Positions 25,081 to 33,458 of a DNA stretch of 64,000 bases are shown here, piece after piece. Source of the stretch: Bacillota bacterium (GTDB lineage: Bacteria; Bacillota_A; Clostridia; Christensenellales; Aristaeellaceae); the NCBI GenBank assembly GCA_023421735.1, contig JAEZSP010000079.1, forward strand, positions 62,001-126,000, read 5' to 3'. Every line of letters begins with the position of its first letter. The stretch's first letter is position 1. The position numbers were made by a program, and so were the translations under genes. Below the pieces are notes generated by a model, which saw only the letters and a list, made by a program, of their open reading frames with translations, made no database searches and had not been told where the DNA came from.

Positions 25081-26202
25081 TTATAACCTGGACGGGGCGA
25101 TTTGAAGCGACTGGTTTTCGCATTTCTGAAGCCCGCGCGAGACATTTACCAGAAAATCCTGCGCGTTTGCGATGAAACTCGTCACCGACAGGCTGCCGCG
25201 ATCGCGCAGTTTGTTGACCGCGAATTCGGAAATATCGACGGTGTGGATAAAGAGCGGGCGCACAACCCCGTCTACGACCCGATAGGAGGGCGTCATGTTG
25301 CCCACGGCGATGGTGTGAAGCTGTGTTGCGACGCACACGACCGTCGTCGCGCGGCGGATGAGCGCACGCGTGGCGTCCTGTCCTCGATATACGTCCGCGT
25401 AAACCTCCGGCAGCGGCCCGTCGTCGCGGATCGAACCGGTCAGGACAAACGGAATGTTCTTTTTGACACACGCCGCCATAATGCCGTTTGCAATATCGTA
25501 TTTTTCCACAAATGCGGGGATCGATCCGCAGGCGCGCACCTTGTTGATGACGTCGATGTGGTGATAGTGACCGTTTTCGATGAGCTCCTGCGTGTAGATG
25601 TCCTGCCCCAGCGCGGTTTTGAACAGCCCGCCCTCGAGGTCATGCGTCGCAAGCGCGTTGCCTGCCTGCAGGGCGCTCACGTAGCCGCGCGCAATCAGAT
25701 CCGCCATGGCGTCGCGCGCGTCGGAATCAAACGAGCAGGCCGGGCCGAGCACCCACAGGATGTTTCCGTGGTCGCGCTCGTGGTGCAAAAGCTCGTAGAG
25801 CGCGTCGTAGTCCCGGGAATAAGCGGTCTCCCGCGAACGGCCCGTGCGGAACGCGAAGCTGTCCGATCCGCCGCATGCGCGCCGGAATCCGTTCATGTGG
25901 ACGTATATCCCGTCCCCGCCCCGCTCCGTGCGGCCCAGCACCACCATTTCGCCCGCCTTCAGACTCCGAAATTCACGTACGGCGATCGCGCCCTCGCGCA
26001 CGACCGCAACGCAGTCCATGCGGCTTTCTTCCGCCAGCACCCAGCTGCCGCCCATTTTGAAATACTCCGGGTAGATGGAGGTCGCATGGTAGTCGTCCGG
26101 TGCGACTGCGTCCATCGGCGCGGGCGCAAGTCTTACATCGGGCGCGCTTTGAAAGGCCGGCGCGGTAAAGTCGGGCGCCTGGTAGCACGGCATATCAAAC
26201 AT
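25081..26202 (-). CDS. LOR/SDH-type (TIGR00300) predicted ornithine cyclodeaminase
   Basis: A 373-residue protein of the conserved LOR/SDH region family, which also forms the C-terminal half of cyanobacterial arginine dihydrolase/ornithine cyclodeaminase. ATG 26202 is preceded by AAAGGAG at 8 bases. An ATG at 26229 has no ribosome binding site. Family-defining stretches are VLGPACSFDSDARDAM, LQAGNALATHDLEGG, ALGQDIYTQE, VLTGSIRDDGPLPEVY, QLHTIAVGNMTPSYRV and TVDISEFAVNKLRDRGSLS. The predicted reaction is NAD-dependent conversion of ornithine to proline and ammonia. That activity is known for archaeal-type relatives and is inferred here. Its own promoter (26232-26260) drives a two-gene unit. 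Confidence 0.8.
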   Translation of the reverse strand: MFDMPCYQAPDFTAPAFQSAPDVRLAPAPMDAVAPDDYHATSIYPEYFKMGGSWVLAEESRMDCVAVVREGAIAVREFRSLKAGEMVVLGRTERGGDGIYVHMNGFRRACGGSDSFAFRTGRSRETAYSRDYDALYELLHHERDHGNILWVLGPACSFDSDARDAMADLIARGYVSALQAGNALATHDLEGGLFKTALGQDIYTQELIENGHYHHIDVINKVRACGSIPAFVEKYDIANGIMAACVKKNIPFVLTGSIRDDGPLPEVYADVYRGQDATRALIRRATTVVCVATQLHTIAVGNMTPSYRVVDGVVRPLFIHTVDISEFAVNKLRDRGSLSVTSFIANAQDFLVNVSRGLQKCENQSLQIAPSRL

Positions 26203-26231
26203 AATGTATACTCCTTTGCATATATACATAC

Positions 26232-26260
26232 ATCGTACATGCCGTTTGATCAGATGTCAA
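26232..26260 (-). promoter_or_regulatory. Promoter of the LOR/SDH-type gene
   Basis: On the minus strand TTGACA and TACGAT are 17 bases apart, about 30 bases before the start codon. Confidence 0.7.
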
Positions 26261-26296
26261 TATGCCGTAAAAATTTCAGGCGGCAGGTGCGGGACA

Positions 26297-26325
26297 TTGT
26301 GCGCATGGAATACCCCTTGTATAAT
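26297..26325 (+). promoter_or_regulatory. Promoter of the six-helix membrane protein gene
   Basis: TTGTGC and TATAAT with a 17-base spacer, 19 bases before ATG 26345. Confidence 0.65.
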
Positions 26326-26344
26326 AATGAAAAGGGGGACCGAT

Positions 26345-26947
26345 ATGAACAGAAAAATTGGTATTTATGCCGCGCTGGTCAATGCGTGCGCGGTCGCTGC
26401 CTTTGCGGTGTCAATGCTGATCGACTCATTTTCGATGAGTTGCCTTTCGAGCATCCTCATCGCGCTGAGTTTTGTGCCCATGGTGGCTGCCTTTTCGGGA
26501 TTTGCGCCTGCGGACAGGCGCGTCGCGGGACGTGCTGCGGTGGCGTTTGCGGCGGCATACGCCGTCCTCAATGCATCCGTGTACTTTATCCAGCTTTCCG
26601 CCGTCGTGGGTGCGGATCTTTCGGGCGAAATTGCAGACATTTTAGATTATCGCACATTTGGCATGATGTTCGCGCTCGACATGCTTGGTTATGCGTTTAT
26701 GGCCCTTTCGACCTTTTTTGCGGGACTCTCGTTCCGGGCCATGGATCGCGCGGACAAATGGCTCAAGGGCTTGCTGCTCGCCCACGGCGCGTTTTCCGTT
26801 TCCTGCCTCGTCATTCCGCTTCTCGGCACCTTCAGCGCGGACATGCCCGGCGGCGCATTCATCGGCGTTTTGATTCTGGAATTCTGGTGCGCGTGGTTCC
26901 TGCCCGTGGCCATTCTCTCGGCCCGTCACTTCACAAAGGCAGCGTGA
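26345..26947 (+). CDS. Integral membrane protein, six predicted helices (DUF4386-like)
   Basis: A 200-residue membrane protein with ATG after AAAGGGGG. About six hydrophobic segments can be drawn: ALVNACAVAAFAVSMLI, SSILIALSFVPMVAAFSGF, AAVAFAAAYAVLNASVYFI, FALDMLGYAFMALSTFFAGL, LLLAHGAFSVSCLVIPLLG, and IGVLILEFWCAWFLPVAIL. The size and helix arrangement resemble DUF4386-type proteins, but that is a loose match. No transport motif is recognised. It stands alone with its own promoter, convergent with the iron-uptake operon. Confidence 0.6.
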   Translation: MNRKIGIYAALVNACAVAAFAVSMLIDSFSMSCLSSILIALSFVPMVAAFSGFAPADRRVAGRAAVAFAAAYAVLNASVYFIQLSAVVGADLSGEIADILDYRTFGMMFALDMLGYAFMALSTFFAGLSFRAMDRADKWLKGLLLAHGAFSVSCLVIPLLGTFSADMPGGAFIGVLILEFWCAWFLPVAILSARHFTKAA

Positions 26948-26949
26948 TG

Positions 26950-26976
26950 AAAAGGCGCGGGGCCGTGCCCCGCGCC
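26950..26976 (-). terminator. Terminator of the feo operon
   Basis: A perfect 10-bp stem GGCGCGGGGC/GCCCCGCGCC with loop CGT. On the minus strand it is followed by TTTTCATC. Confidence 0.75.
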
Positions 26977-26980
26977 GATG

Positions 26981-27145
26981 TTATTCGTTGTCGTCTTCGT
27001 CCTTTTTCCGGTATGCGCATCCTGCACAGGAGGAGCAGTTTCCGCCACAACCGCCGCCGCGCTTGGCGCGTCGAACGGAATAGACGAGTGCGGCGATGAC
27101 CGCCGCGGCGACGAGCGCAATCAGGATCAAGTCAATCAGCTTCAT
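26981..27145 (-). CDS. FeoB-associated Cys-rich membrane protein (p12-like)
   Basis: A 54-residue protein with ATG 27145 behind GGAGGTG. It has an N-terminal membrane helix (LIDLILIALVAAAVIAALVY) and then a basic linker. The Cys-rich tail GGGCGGNCSSCAGC is typical of the FeoB-associated family. It is the last gene of feoA-feoB-this, 45 bases after feoB. Related small proteins are thought to assist FeoB, possibly by binding ferrous iron at the cytoplasmic exit, but the role is not proven. It is easily missed because of its size. Confidence 0.85.
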   Translation of the reverse strand: MKLIDLILIALVAAAVIAALVYSVRRAKRGGGCGGNCSSCAGCAYRKKDEDDNE

Positions 27146-27190
27146 AAAAGCACCTCCGCTTTCATGATACCCGCGATGGGACCCGTTTTA

Positions 27191-29194
27191 TCACAGGATC
27201 ATGGAGATTTGGTAGATGATGAATGCGATGGCCCATGCGATTGCGCACTGGAGAACGACGACGCCCAAGGTTTTGATGGCGCTGCCGAGTTCGCGCCGGA
27301 TGGTCGCAACGGCCGCGACGCAGGGCGTGTAGAGCAGTGTGAATAGGAGAAAGCTCACAGCGGAGCGCGCGGTAAACAGCGCGGGCAACGCGGTCTTGAG
27401 TTCTGTGGCGGTCGTCGAAAGAAGCACGGAGAGCGTGCTGACGACTGCCTCCTTGGCGGTGAAACCGGAAATGAGCGCGGTCGTCACGCGCCAGTCCGCG
27501 AAACCAAGGGGTCTGAAGACAGGCGAAATGGCGCGTCCCACGGCGGCGAGCAGACTGTTTGCGGAATCCGCGACCACGTTGAATCGCGCGTCAAAGGTCT
27601 GGAGAAACCAGATGATGACGGTCGCGACAAATATGATCGTGAACGCACGCGCGAGGAAGTCCCGCGCCTTGTCCCAGAGGAGAAGGAGCACGTTTCGCGG
27701 CGAAGGGAAGCGGTAATTCGGAAGTTCCATCACAAATGGGACCGGTTGCCCCCGAAAAGCCGTGCCGCGCAGCGCCAGCGCCGCAAAGATGCCCACCAGA
27801 ATGCCCGCCGCGTAGAGCGCGGTCATCACGAAGCCGGCGGTTTTTGGGAAAAAGGCGGCTGCAAACACCGCGTAGATGGGGATTTTGGCAGAACAGCTCA
27901 TGTACGGCGTAAGCAGGATGGTCATCTTCCGGTCGCGATCAGAGGACAGCGTGCGCGTCGCCATGATCGCGGGCACCGAGCAGCCGAACCCGATCAGCAT
28001 CGGCACGATGCTGCGGCCCGAGAGCCCGATCCGCCGAAGCGGCTTGTCCATGATGAATGCCACGCGCGCCATGTAACCCGTATCCTCGAGGATTGAGAGG
28101 AAAAAGAACAGAACCACGATGATCGGCAGAAAGGACAACACGCTGCCCACGCCCGCGAATACGCCGTCGATCAAGAGCGAGTGGACGACCGAATTCAGCC
28201 CGTATGCCGTCAGCGCCCGGTCAATGACCCCGACGAGGGAATCGATCCCGAGCGAGAGGAGGTCCGAGAGGAAGGAGCCGAAGACGTTGAAGGTCAGGTA
28301 GAATACCGAAAGCATGACCAGAAGAAAGACCGGCAGCGCGGTGACCTTTCCGGTCAGCAATTTGTCCATGCCCAGGCTGCGCGCATGCTCGCGGCTCTCG
28401 CGCGGCTTTACCATCCCCGCAACGACGACGCCTTCGATGAACGTATAGCGCATGTCCGCGAGGGCGGCGTTGCGGTCGAGTCCTGTTTCACTCTCCATTT
28501 CGACCACGGTGTGTTCGAGCGTCTCCCGCTCATTCTCATCGAGGCCCAACTGATCCGCGAGTTTCGGGTCGCCCTCGATGAGTTTGGTGGCGCAAAACCG
28601 CGCCGAAATCCCCACCTCGTTTGCGTGATCTTCAATGAGATGCGCCACCGCGTGGATGCAGCGGTGCACCGGTCCGACAGGGCAGAAATCCAAAACCTGG
28701 GGATGTGTTTTTTTGCGCGCAACCTCGAGCGCACGATTCACCAGCTCCGAGATGCCGTCGCCCTTCGATGCCGAGATCGGCACCACCGGCACGCCCAGCA
28801 GATTCGACAGCTTTGCGACGTCCGCCGCGCCCCCGTTTTTGACAACTTCGTCCATCATGTTCAGCGCGATGACCATTGGCACCCGCAATTCCAGGAGTTG
28901 TAGGCTCAGATAGAGATTTCGCTCGATGTTCGTCGCGTCCACGATGTTGATGATGGCGTCGGGCTTGCCGCTCACGATAAAGTCGCGCGCGACGATTTCC
29001 TCGGTGGTGTAAGGGCGGATGGAGTAGATGCCCGGTAGATCGACCACCCGGTTCCCCTTTGCGGTGCGAATCTCGCCTACTTTTTGGTCGACCGTGACGC
29101 CTGGAAAATTGCCGACGTGCTGGTTTGAGCCAGTCAGCTGGTTGAACAGTGTCGTCTTGCCGCAGTTCTGGTTGCCCGCAAGCGCAAATATCAT
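27191..29194 (-). CDS. feoB: Ferrous iron transporter B
   Basis: A 667-residue Fe(II) uptake protein of the cytoplasmic membrane. The N-terminal G domain has G1 GNQNCGKTTLF, switch residues in NFPGVTVDQ, G3 DLPGIY and G4 NMMDE. A helical GDI-like spacer follows. The membrane domain (about 285-665) has two Gate motifs (FFLSILEDTGYMAR, GFGCSVPAIMATRTL) and the FeoB_C region between them. ATG 29194 overlaps the feoA stop by 4 bases. The operon is probably repressed by iron through the box at 29450-29465. Confidence 0.96.
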   Translation of the reverse strand: MIFALAGNQNCGKTTLFNQLTGSNQHVGNFPGVTVDQKVGEIRTAKGNRVVDLPGIYSIRPYTTEEIVARDFIVSGKPDAIINIVDATNIERNLYLSLQLLELRVPMVIALNMMDEVVKNGGAADVAKLSNLLGVPVVPISASKGDGISELVNRALEVARKKTHPQVLDFCPVGPVHRCIHAVAHLIEDHANEVGISARFCATKLIEGDPKLADQLGLDENERETLEHTVVEMESETGLDRNAALADMRYTFIEGVVVAGMVKPRESREHARSLGMDKLLTGKVTALPVFLLVMLSVFYLTFNVFGSFLSDLLSLGIDSLVGVIDRALTAYGLNSVVHSLLIDGVFAGVGSVLSFLPIIVVLFFFLSILEDTGYMARVAFIMDKPLRRIGLSGRSIVPMLIGFGCSVPAIMATRTLSSDRDRKMTILLTPYMSCSAKIPIYAVFAAAFFPKTAGFVMTALYAAGILVGIFAALALRGTAFRGQPVPFVMELPNYRFPSPRNVLLLLWDKARDFLARAFTIIFVATVIIWFLQTFDARFNVVADSANSLLAAVGRAISPVFRPLGFADWRVTTALISGFTAKEAVVSTLSVLLSTTATELKTALPALFTARSAVSFLLFTLLYTPCVAAVATIRRELGSAIKTLGVVVLQCAIAWAIAFIIYQISMIL

Positions 29195-29415
29195 TTCGGC
29201 ACCACCTCAATCCACCGCGCTTCGTCCACGCGCAACGTCAATTCGTAACCTCGGATGCGGATCTCAATCGGATCGCCCATGGGCGCTACTTTTTGCAGCA
29301 TCACTTCCGTGCGCGGAATGAGCCCCATGTCCAAAAACCTCAGTCGCAGCTCGCCTTCGCCGCCTACCGCGCGGATCACCGCATGTGTCCCTGGCTTCAG
29401 TTCGTTCAGCGTCAT
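29191..29415 (-). CDS. feoA: Ferrous iron transport protein A
   Basis: A 74-residue SH3-like protein. ATG 29415 is chosen for the GGGAGG upstream. The frame continues to 29457 but that part lies in the promoter region. Motifs MTLNELKPGTHAVI, RFLDMGLIP and IEIRIRGYELTLR are characteristic. FeoA binds the cytoplasmic side of FeoB and is needed for uptake. It is the first gene of the operon, directly under the iron-box promoter. Confidence 0.93.
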   Translation of the reverse strand: MTLNELKPGTHAVIRAVGGEGELRLRFLDMGLIPRTEVMLQKVAPMGDPIEIRIRGYELTLRVDEARWIEVVPK

Positions 29416-29447
29416 TTCGTTGCCTCCCGCCGTTTCTCTCGCATCAC

Positions 29448-29476
29448 ATGTTAGCACGTACTAACTAATCTGTCAA
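29448..29476 (-). promoter_or_regulatory. feoAB promoter
   Basis: Minus-strand TTGACA (29471-29476) and TAACAT (29448-29453) with exactly 17 bases between, 33 bases upstream of feoA. The iron-box-like palindrome covers the -10 and part of the spacer. Confidence 0.85.
29450..29465. promoter_or_regulatory. Candidate DtxR/IdeR-type operator in the feo promoter
   Basis: GTTAGCACGTACTAAC is an inverted repeat (GTTAG/CTAAC arms, ACGT core, one mismatched pair). It overlaps the -10 box, as expected for a repressor. DtxR-family operators are TTAGG/CCTAA-like palindromes, and a DtxR-family gene lies 1.7 kb away at 31171-31548. Binding is inferred. Confidence 0.6.
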
Positions 29477-29585
29477 CCGTTTGTGTGAATTTTACCTAAA
29501 AGTCTTTTCAGTGAACGTTCATGGGTGATTCACGGCGAAAGCAAAACGGTCTGCTATGATGTACCCATCAAATAAGGAGGACAAC

Positions 29586-31064
29586 ATGATGAAGATCAAG
29601 CGGTTATTCTATATTCTACTTGTATTCGTACTCGCGTTCAGCGCAATCGGGGCCTCGGCAGAGAGCACATCCACACCACCGGCCATGCCGAGCGGAAGCG
29701 CACCATCGGGAGACCCTCCGTCAGGGAACCCACCATCGGGTGATGCGCAGACGGCCGGCATGGCACCGGGCGGTATGAGCGGCGGTGCGCCGGAGAGCTA
29801 CGCCGCGTACACCGCCTATTCGGAGGATACGTCGACCGACGGCGAGACGTATGAATCAACCGGCACAGATGAGAACGCAATTCTTGTGACGGACGGCACG
29901 GTCGACATTGCCAATGCGATCATCACCCGTACATCCGATGACAGCACGGGCGGCGATGATTCGAGCTTCTACGGCGTAGGCGCGGCTGTCCTCGCAACGG
30001 GCGGCGCGACTACGATTACAGATAGCACGATCACCACCGATGCGGCGGGCGGCGCAGGCGTCTTTGCCTACGGAGACAGCGTTGTCAACGTCTCGGATAC
30101 GACCATCGACACCGCGCAGGATACCTCGGGCGGCATCCATGTGGCGGGCGGCGGCACCCTTTACGCCAACAACCTGATCGTTGAAACAAACGGCAATTCC
30201 TCGGCGGCGATTCGCTCCGACCGGGGCGGCGGAACGATCGTTGCGGACGGCGGCACCTATACGGCAAACGGCGTTGGTTCCCCGGCAGTCTATGTCACGG
30301 CGAATATCACCGTCAATGATGCGGCGCTTACCGCCACCGGGTCCGAGGCGCTTTGCCTCGAAGGCCGCAACAGCGTCAAGCTCTACGACTGCGATCTGAC
30401 GGGCAACATGCCGGATCAGGAGCAGAACGACAATACCTGGACCGTCATCCTCTATCAGAGCATGTCGGGCGACGCGGAAGAGGGCGAGGGCCGGTTTGAG
30501 ATGGTCGGCGGCACGCTGACCTCCGAAAACGGCGGCATCTTCTACACCACCAACACCCAGAGCGAGTTTGTGCTCTCCGGGGTCGAAATCATCGCATCCG
30601 ACGGCAGCGAATACTTCCTGCGCTGCACAGGCAACGCCAATGCACGCGGTTGGGGCACCGAGGGTGCGAACGGCGCGGACTGCACGTTCACCGGTATCGC
30701 GCAGCAGATGAATGGCGACGTCGTGTGGGACAGCATCTCGCAGCTTGACCTTTACCTCACCTCCGGCAGCATTCTGACCGGCGCGATGATCGACGATGAG
30801 TCCTGCGCAGGCACAGGCGGCGACGGTTCTGCGGTGCTCACCATCGACGCGGATTCCACCTGGATCGTCACCGGCGACAGCACCCTTACCTCCCTTAACT
30901 GTGCGGGCACCATCGCGGATGCGGACGGCAACGCCGTGACGATCGTTGGCACAGACGGCACCGTCTATGTGCAAGGGACGAGCACCTATACTGTGACCGT
31001 GGAAAGCTACTCCAAGACCTGCGACCTCAGCGGCGCGGGCACGGCTGGCAGCTTCGCAGACTGA
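29586..31064 (+). CDS. Secreted right-handed beta-helix protein
   Basis: A 492-residue exported protein. ATG 29586 (or 29589) lies 5-8 bases after GGAGG. A signal peptide (MMKIKRLFYILLVFVLAFSA...ASAE) is followed by a Pro/Ser/Gly linker (PPAMPSGSAPSGDPPSGNPP). Then come many short beta-helix rungs with recurring T-I-T-D-S-T and G-G-T-L/I units (TTITDSTITTDAAGGAG, NVSDTTIDTAQDTSGG, GGTIVADGGTYTANG). No cell-wall sorting LPxTG motif or membrane anchor is seen at the C-terminus (AGTAGSFAD). The fold suggests an adhesin or carbohydrate-binding surface protein. No catalytic site can be recognised. A terminator follows. Confidence 0.75.
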   Translation: MMKIKRLFYILLVFVLAFSAIGASAESTSTPPAMPSGSAPSGDPPSGNPPSGDAQTAGMAPGGMSGGAPESYAAYTAYSEDTSTDGETYESTGTDENAILVTDGTVDIANAIITRTSDDSTGGDDSSFYGVGAAVLATGGATTITDSTITTDAAGGAGVFAYGDSVVNVSDTTIDTAQDTSGGIHVAGGGTLYANNLIVETNGNSSAAIRSDRGGGTIVADGGTYTANGVGSPAVYVTANITVNDAALTATGSEALCLEGRNSVKLYDCDLTGNMPDQEQNDNTWTVILYQSMSGDAEEGEGRFEMVGGTLTSENGGIFYTTNTQSEFVLSGVEIIASDGSEYFLRCTGNANARGWGTEGANGADCTFTGIAQQMNGDVVWDSISQLDLYLTSGSILTGAMIDDESCAGTGGDGSAVLTIDADSTWIVTGDSTLTSLNCAGTIADADGNAVTIVGTDGTVYVQGTSTYTVTVESYSKTCDLSGAGTAGSFAD

Positions 31065-31079
31065 GTATAGACAAAAAAC

Positions 31080-31108
31080 AACCGCGGGTTTGAAACAACC
31101 CGCGGTTT
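31080..31108. terminator. Terminator between the beta-helix gene and the DtxR-family gene
   Basis: A perfect 11-bp stem AACCGCGGGTT/AACCCGCGGTT with loop TGAAAC, then TTTC. A second inverted repeat, CCGAAAAACCC (31116-31126) with GGGTTTTTCGG (31147-31157), lies next to it and may serve the reverse gene. Confidence 0.7.
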
Positions 31109-31170
31109 CATGCTCCCGAAAAACCCACGTGTTTTGGAAGGATACGGGGTTTTTCGGCGGCCTGGGTTTT

Positions 31171-31548
31171 TTATGATTGCATCCTGTGCGTACGGTAGTA
31201 CGCGCGGATAATGTCGAATGTCTCCCGACTTAAGTCGTGCTCGATTTTGCACGCATCCTGAAAGGCGATTTTTTCGGGTACGCCGATATCCATGAGCAGT
31301 GCGGCCAGGAGGTTGTGCCGCTCATACATGCGTTCGGCAATTTCACGCCCTTGCGGCGTAAGGGTGATGTGATTCGCGCCGTCGATGTCGAGATAGCCCT
31401 GATCGCGCAGTTGACGCACCACAACGGATACGGTCGGCCGCGAATAGTCAAGAAAGGCGCAGATGTCGGCGGCGTGCACCTCCGGTTGTTTGCGCGCGAG
31501 GATAAATATGGTTTCGAGGTAGTTTTCCATCGCCTCGGAAACGCTCAC
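31171..31548 (-). CDS. DtxR-family iron-dependent transcriptional regulator
   Basis: A 125-residue metalloregulator without the C-terminal SH3 domain. I choose GTG 31548 because CGGAG lies 9 bases upstream. The frame is open far beyond but without starts that follow the promoter at 31583-31611. The winged helix is residues 20-70 (SRPTVSVVVRQLRDQGYL). The metal and dimer region has MYERHNLLAALL and ACKIEHDLS. The Cys-x-x-Glu-His pattern matches the iron-type DtxR site, whereas manganese-type MntR has Glu in place of the Cys. This favours Fe(II) sensing and fits control of feoAB nearby. It would repress when iron is plentiful. Confidence 0.88.
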   Translation of the reverse strand: MSVSEAMENYLETIFILARKQPEVHAADICAFLDYSRPTVSVVVRQLRDQGYLDIDGANHITLTPQGREIAERMYERHNLLAALLMDIGVPEKIAFQDACKIEHDLSRETFDIIRAYYRTHRMQS

Positions 31549-31582
31549 ATCACTCAACTCCGTCCATTTCAATCTATTCAAT

Positions 31583-31611
31583 AATATAACACGGGTCGTT
31601 GTTTTTTGCAA
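31583..31611 (-). promoter_or_regulatory. Promoter of the DtxR-family gene
   Basis: Minus-strand TTGCAA and TATATT with 17-base spacing, 35 bases before GTG 31548. No iron-box palindrome is visible here. Confidence 0.65.
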
Positions 31612-31690
31612 CAGCGGAAGAAAAAAGCGAATTGTCCGCGCGCGGCGCCGTATGACGGTGCGGATTGCCGGCGAAAAATAGAGGCGCGCG

Positions 31691-31719
31691 TTGAAACGCC
31701 CGGCTGTGCATGCTACAAT
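31691..31719 (+). promoter_or_regulatory. Promoter of the Asp-box protein gene
   Basis: TTGAAA at 31691 and TACAAT at 31714, 17 bases apart, 18 bases before ATG 31738. Confidence 0.75.
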
Positions 31720-31737
31720 AGGCGCGAGGTGATTTTC

Positions 31738-33117
31738 ATGCGAGGAATTTCGAGATGGGATGCGCGCCCGTATGCCCGCCTGGACGACGAGGCACGGGGA
31801 AACGCTCCCTTCATCTGCCGGGTTGCCCCCGGCGCGGGCAAGATTGAGATCGATTGGATCGACGATCATTATGCCGGATCGCACCAGGTCTTTGTCAGAT
31901 CCTGCGGCGCGGAAAACTGGACAACCGGCGCGCGGGAGATGGAAAACCTCCTGGATGAAACGGAGTATGAATTCTATGTCGTTCGCGCGGATCAATCGGC
32001 GAAGAGCGATGTGCGGCGCGCTCGCACGGGCGATGCGCCGGGCGCGGTTGTCAATTACCTGCATCCTGCGGACCCAATTTATGCTTCGTCCGGACGCGCA
32101 CTGTGCTCGCCGTCGATTTTAAAGCTGCAATCCGGGCGCATTCTCGCGTCGATGGATGTGTTTGCATCCGGTGGGCCGCAGAATCTCACGATATTGTTCA
32201 AGTCGGATGACGGCGGCGCGACATGGGATTATCTGTGTGAGCTGATGCCCTGTTATTGGGGGTCGCTTTTTGAACGGGACGACGCGGTCTATATGCTTGC
32301 GACGGCGTCCGAATACGGCGATCTTTTGATTGGGCGCTCGACCGATCAGGGCGCGACATGGGCGCCGCCCGTCCGGCTGTTCCCGGGCGGCGGGATGACG
32401 GATGCGGGCCCACACAAGGCGCCCATGCCCGTGATTCGGCATGCGGGGCGCATCTGGTCGGGCATCGACTACGGCTCGTGGAAGCGCGGCGGGCACGCGA
32501 ACGCGCTGCTTTCTGCGGATGAGGCTTCTGATCTCATGAATCCCGAAAGCTGGATTTTGACCCCGTTTCTGGCGTGCGATCCCGCATGGCCGGGCGCATC
32601 TGTGGGGGCCGCGAAGGGCGCGATCGAGGGAAACGCCGTGCCCGCGCCGGACGGCGGCATTTTGAACGTGCTCCGGTATAACTGCGGCGATGCGGTGCCT
32701 TCGCATGATCGGGCGCTGGTTTTGCGCGGGGACGTTAAAAATCCCGCCGCGCGGCTTGCGTTCGAGTGCTTTCTGGATATGCCCGGCGGCAGCAATTCCA
32801 AGTTCCAGTTGCGGCGGGATCCCGTTTCCGGGCATTATTATGCGCTCGTCAGCGAAATCGTCGACCCCGAAAAACCCACGGCACGCAACGTGCTTTCGCT
32901 GATCACCGCGCCGGATCTTGAAAACTGGCGTCTGTGCGCACGGCTGATCGATTGCCGGACGGCTGATCCAAAGCAGGTCGGCTTCCAATATCCGGATTTT
33001 GACTTCGACGGGGACGATCTGATTTGCCTTTCGCGCACCGCGTGGAACGGCGCTCACAATTACCATGACGCGAACTTGATCACATTTCACCGCGTACAGG
33101 GATTTCGCAATCTGTAA
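31738..33117 (+). CDS. Sialidase-like (Asp-box, six-bladed propeller) protein
   Basis: A 459-residue protein with ATG after GCGAGGTGA. Two clear Asp boxes, SDDGGATW and STDQGATW, mark a sialidase-type beta-propeller. SGRALCSPSILKLQSGRILASMD is the usual first blade of exo-sialidase-like proteins. There is no signal peptide, so it would be cytoplasmic, acting on imported oligosaccharides. An N-terminal ~95-residue beta domain (VAPGAGKIEIDWID, then YEFYVVRADQSAKSD) may be fibronectin-like. Whether the sialidase Arg triad is complete cannot be judged safely, so the substrate (sialoside or other glycan) is open. It is monocistronic. Confidence 0.65.
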   Translation: MRGISRWDARPYARLDDEARGNAPFICRVAPGAGKIEIDWIDDHYAGSHQVFVRSCGAENWTTGAREMENLLDETEYEFYVVRADQSAKSDVRRARTGDAPGAVVNYLHPADPIYASSGRALCSPSILKLQSGRILASMDVFASGGPQNLTILFKSDDGGATWDYLCELMPCYWGSLFERDDAVYMLATASEYGDLLIGRSTDQGATWAPPVRLFPGGGMTDAGPHKAPMPVIRHAGRIWSGIDYGSWKRGGHANALLSADEASDLMNPESWILTPFLACDPAWPGASVGAAKGAIEGNAVPAPDGGILNVLRYNCGDAVPSHDRALVLRGDVKNPAARLAFECFLDMPGGSNSKFQLRRDPVSGHYYALVSEIVDPEKPTARNVLSLITAPDLENWRLCARLIDCRTADPKQVGFQYPDFDFDGDDLICLSRTAWNGAHNYHDANLITFHRVQGFRNL

Positions 33118-33179
33118 CCTGTGGGTGCGGACCGCGCAATGCAGGGGGCATCGTTCGCCCGTTCTTTACGAACGCGCAC

Positions 33180-33208
33180 TTGATTGAACGGTTTTTCTCA
33201 TGTATAAT
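33180..33208 (+). promoter_or_regulatory. Promoter of fmdB-murA
   Basis: TTGATT and TATAAT with 17-base spacing, 40 bases before ATG 33248. Confidence 0.75.
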
Positions 33209-33247
33209 AAGGAATACTGAATTTAACGGGATCATCGGAGGCCGAAT

Positions 33248-33457
33248 ATGCCCATTTATGAGTTCAAGTGTCCCGAATGCGGACATAAGTTTGAGATATT
33301 GACAACCATTGACAAAAGGGACGAAGCGGTTTGCGAAAAGTGCGGCGCAAAGGTGAAACGGGTGTACAACGGTAAGTGCGCCTTCGGCGCGGGCGCGACG
33401 GGCGGAAGCAGCTGCAGCGGTGGGAGCTGCGCAAGCTGTTCCGGGTGTAATCACTGA
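33248..33457 (+). CDS. FmdB-family zinc-ribbon protein
   Basis: A 69-residue protein with ATG after CGGAGG. The zinc ribbon is MPIYEFKCPECGHKFE followed by CEKCG, four Cys ligands. The tail is Gly/Ser/Cys-rich (SSCSGGSCASCSGC), as in many clostridial FmdB proteins. Its role is unknown, perhaps regulatory. It is followed after 1 base by murA, which suggests co-transcription. Confidence 0.85.
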   Translation: MPIYEFKCPECGHKFEILTTIDKRDEAVCEKCGAKVKRVYNGKCAFGAGATGGSSCSGGSCASCSGCNH

Positions 33458-33458
33458 C

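Noticed and set aside
25102..27099. A 665-codon forward open frame over the LOR/SDH gene and the membrane protein gene
   Set aside because: It spans two real genes on different strands and their promoters. It is a GC shadow.
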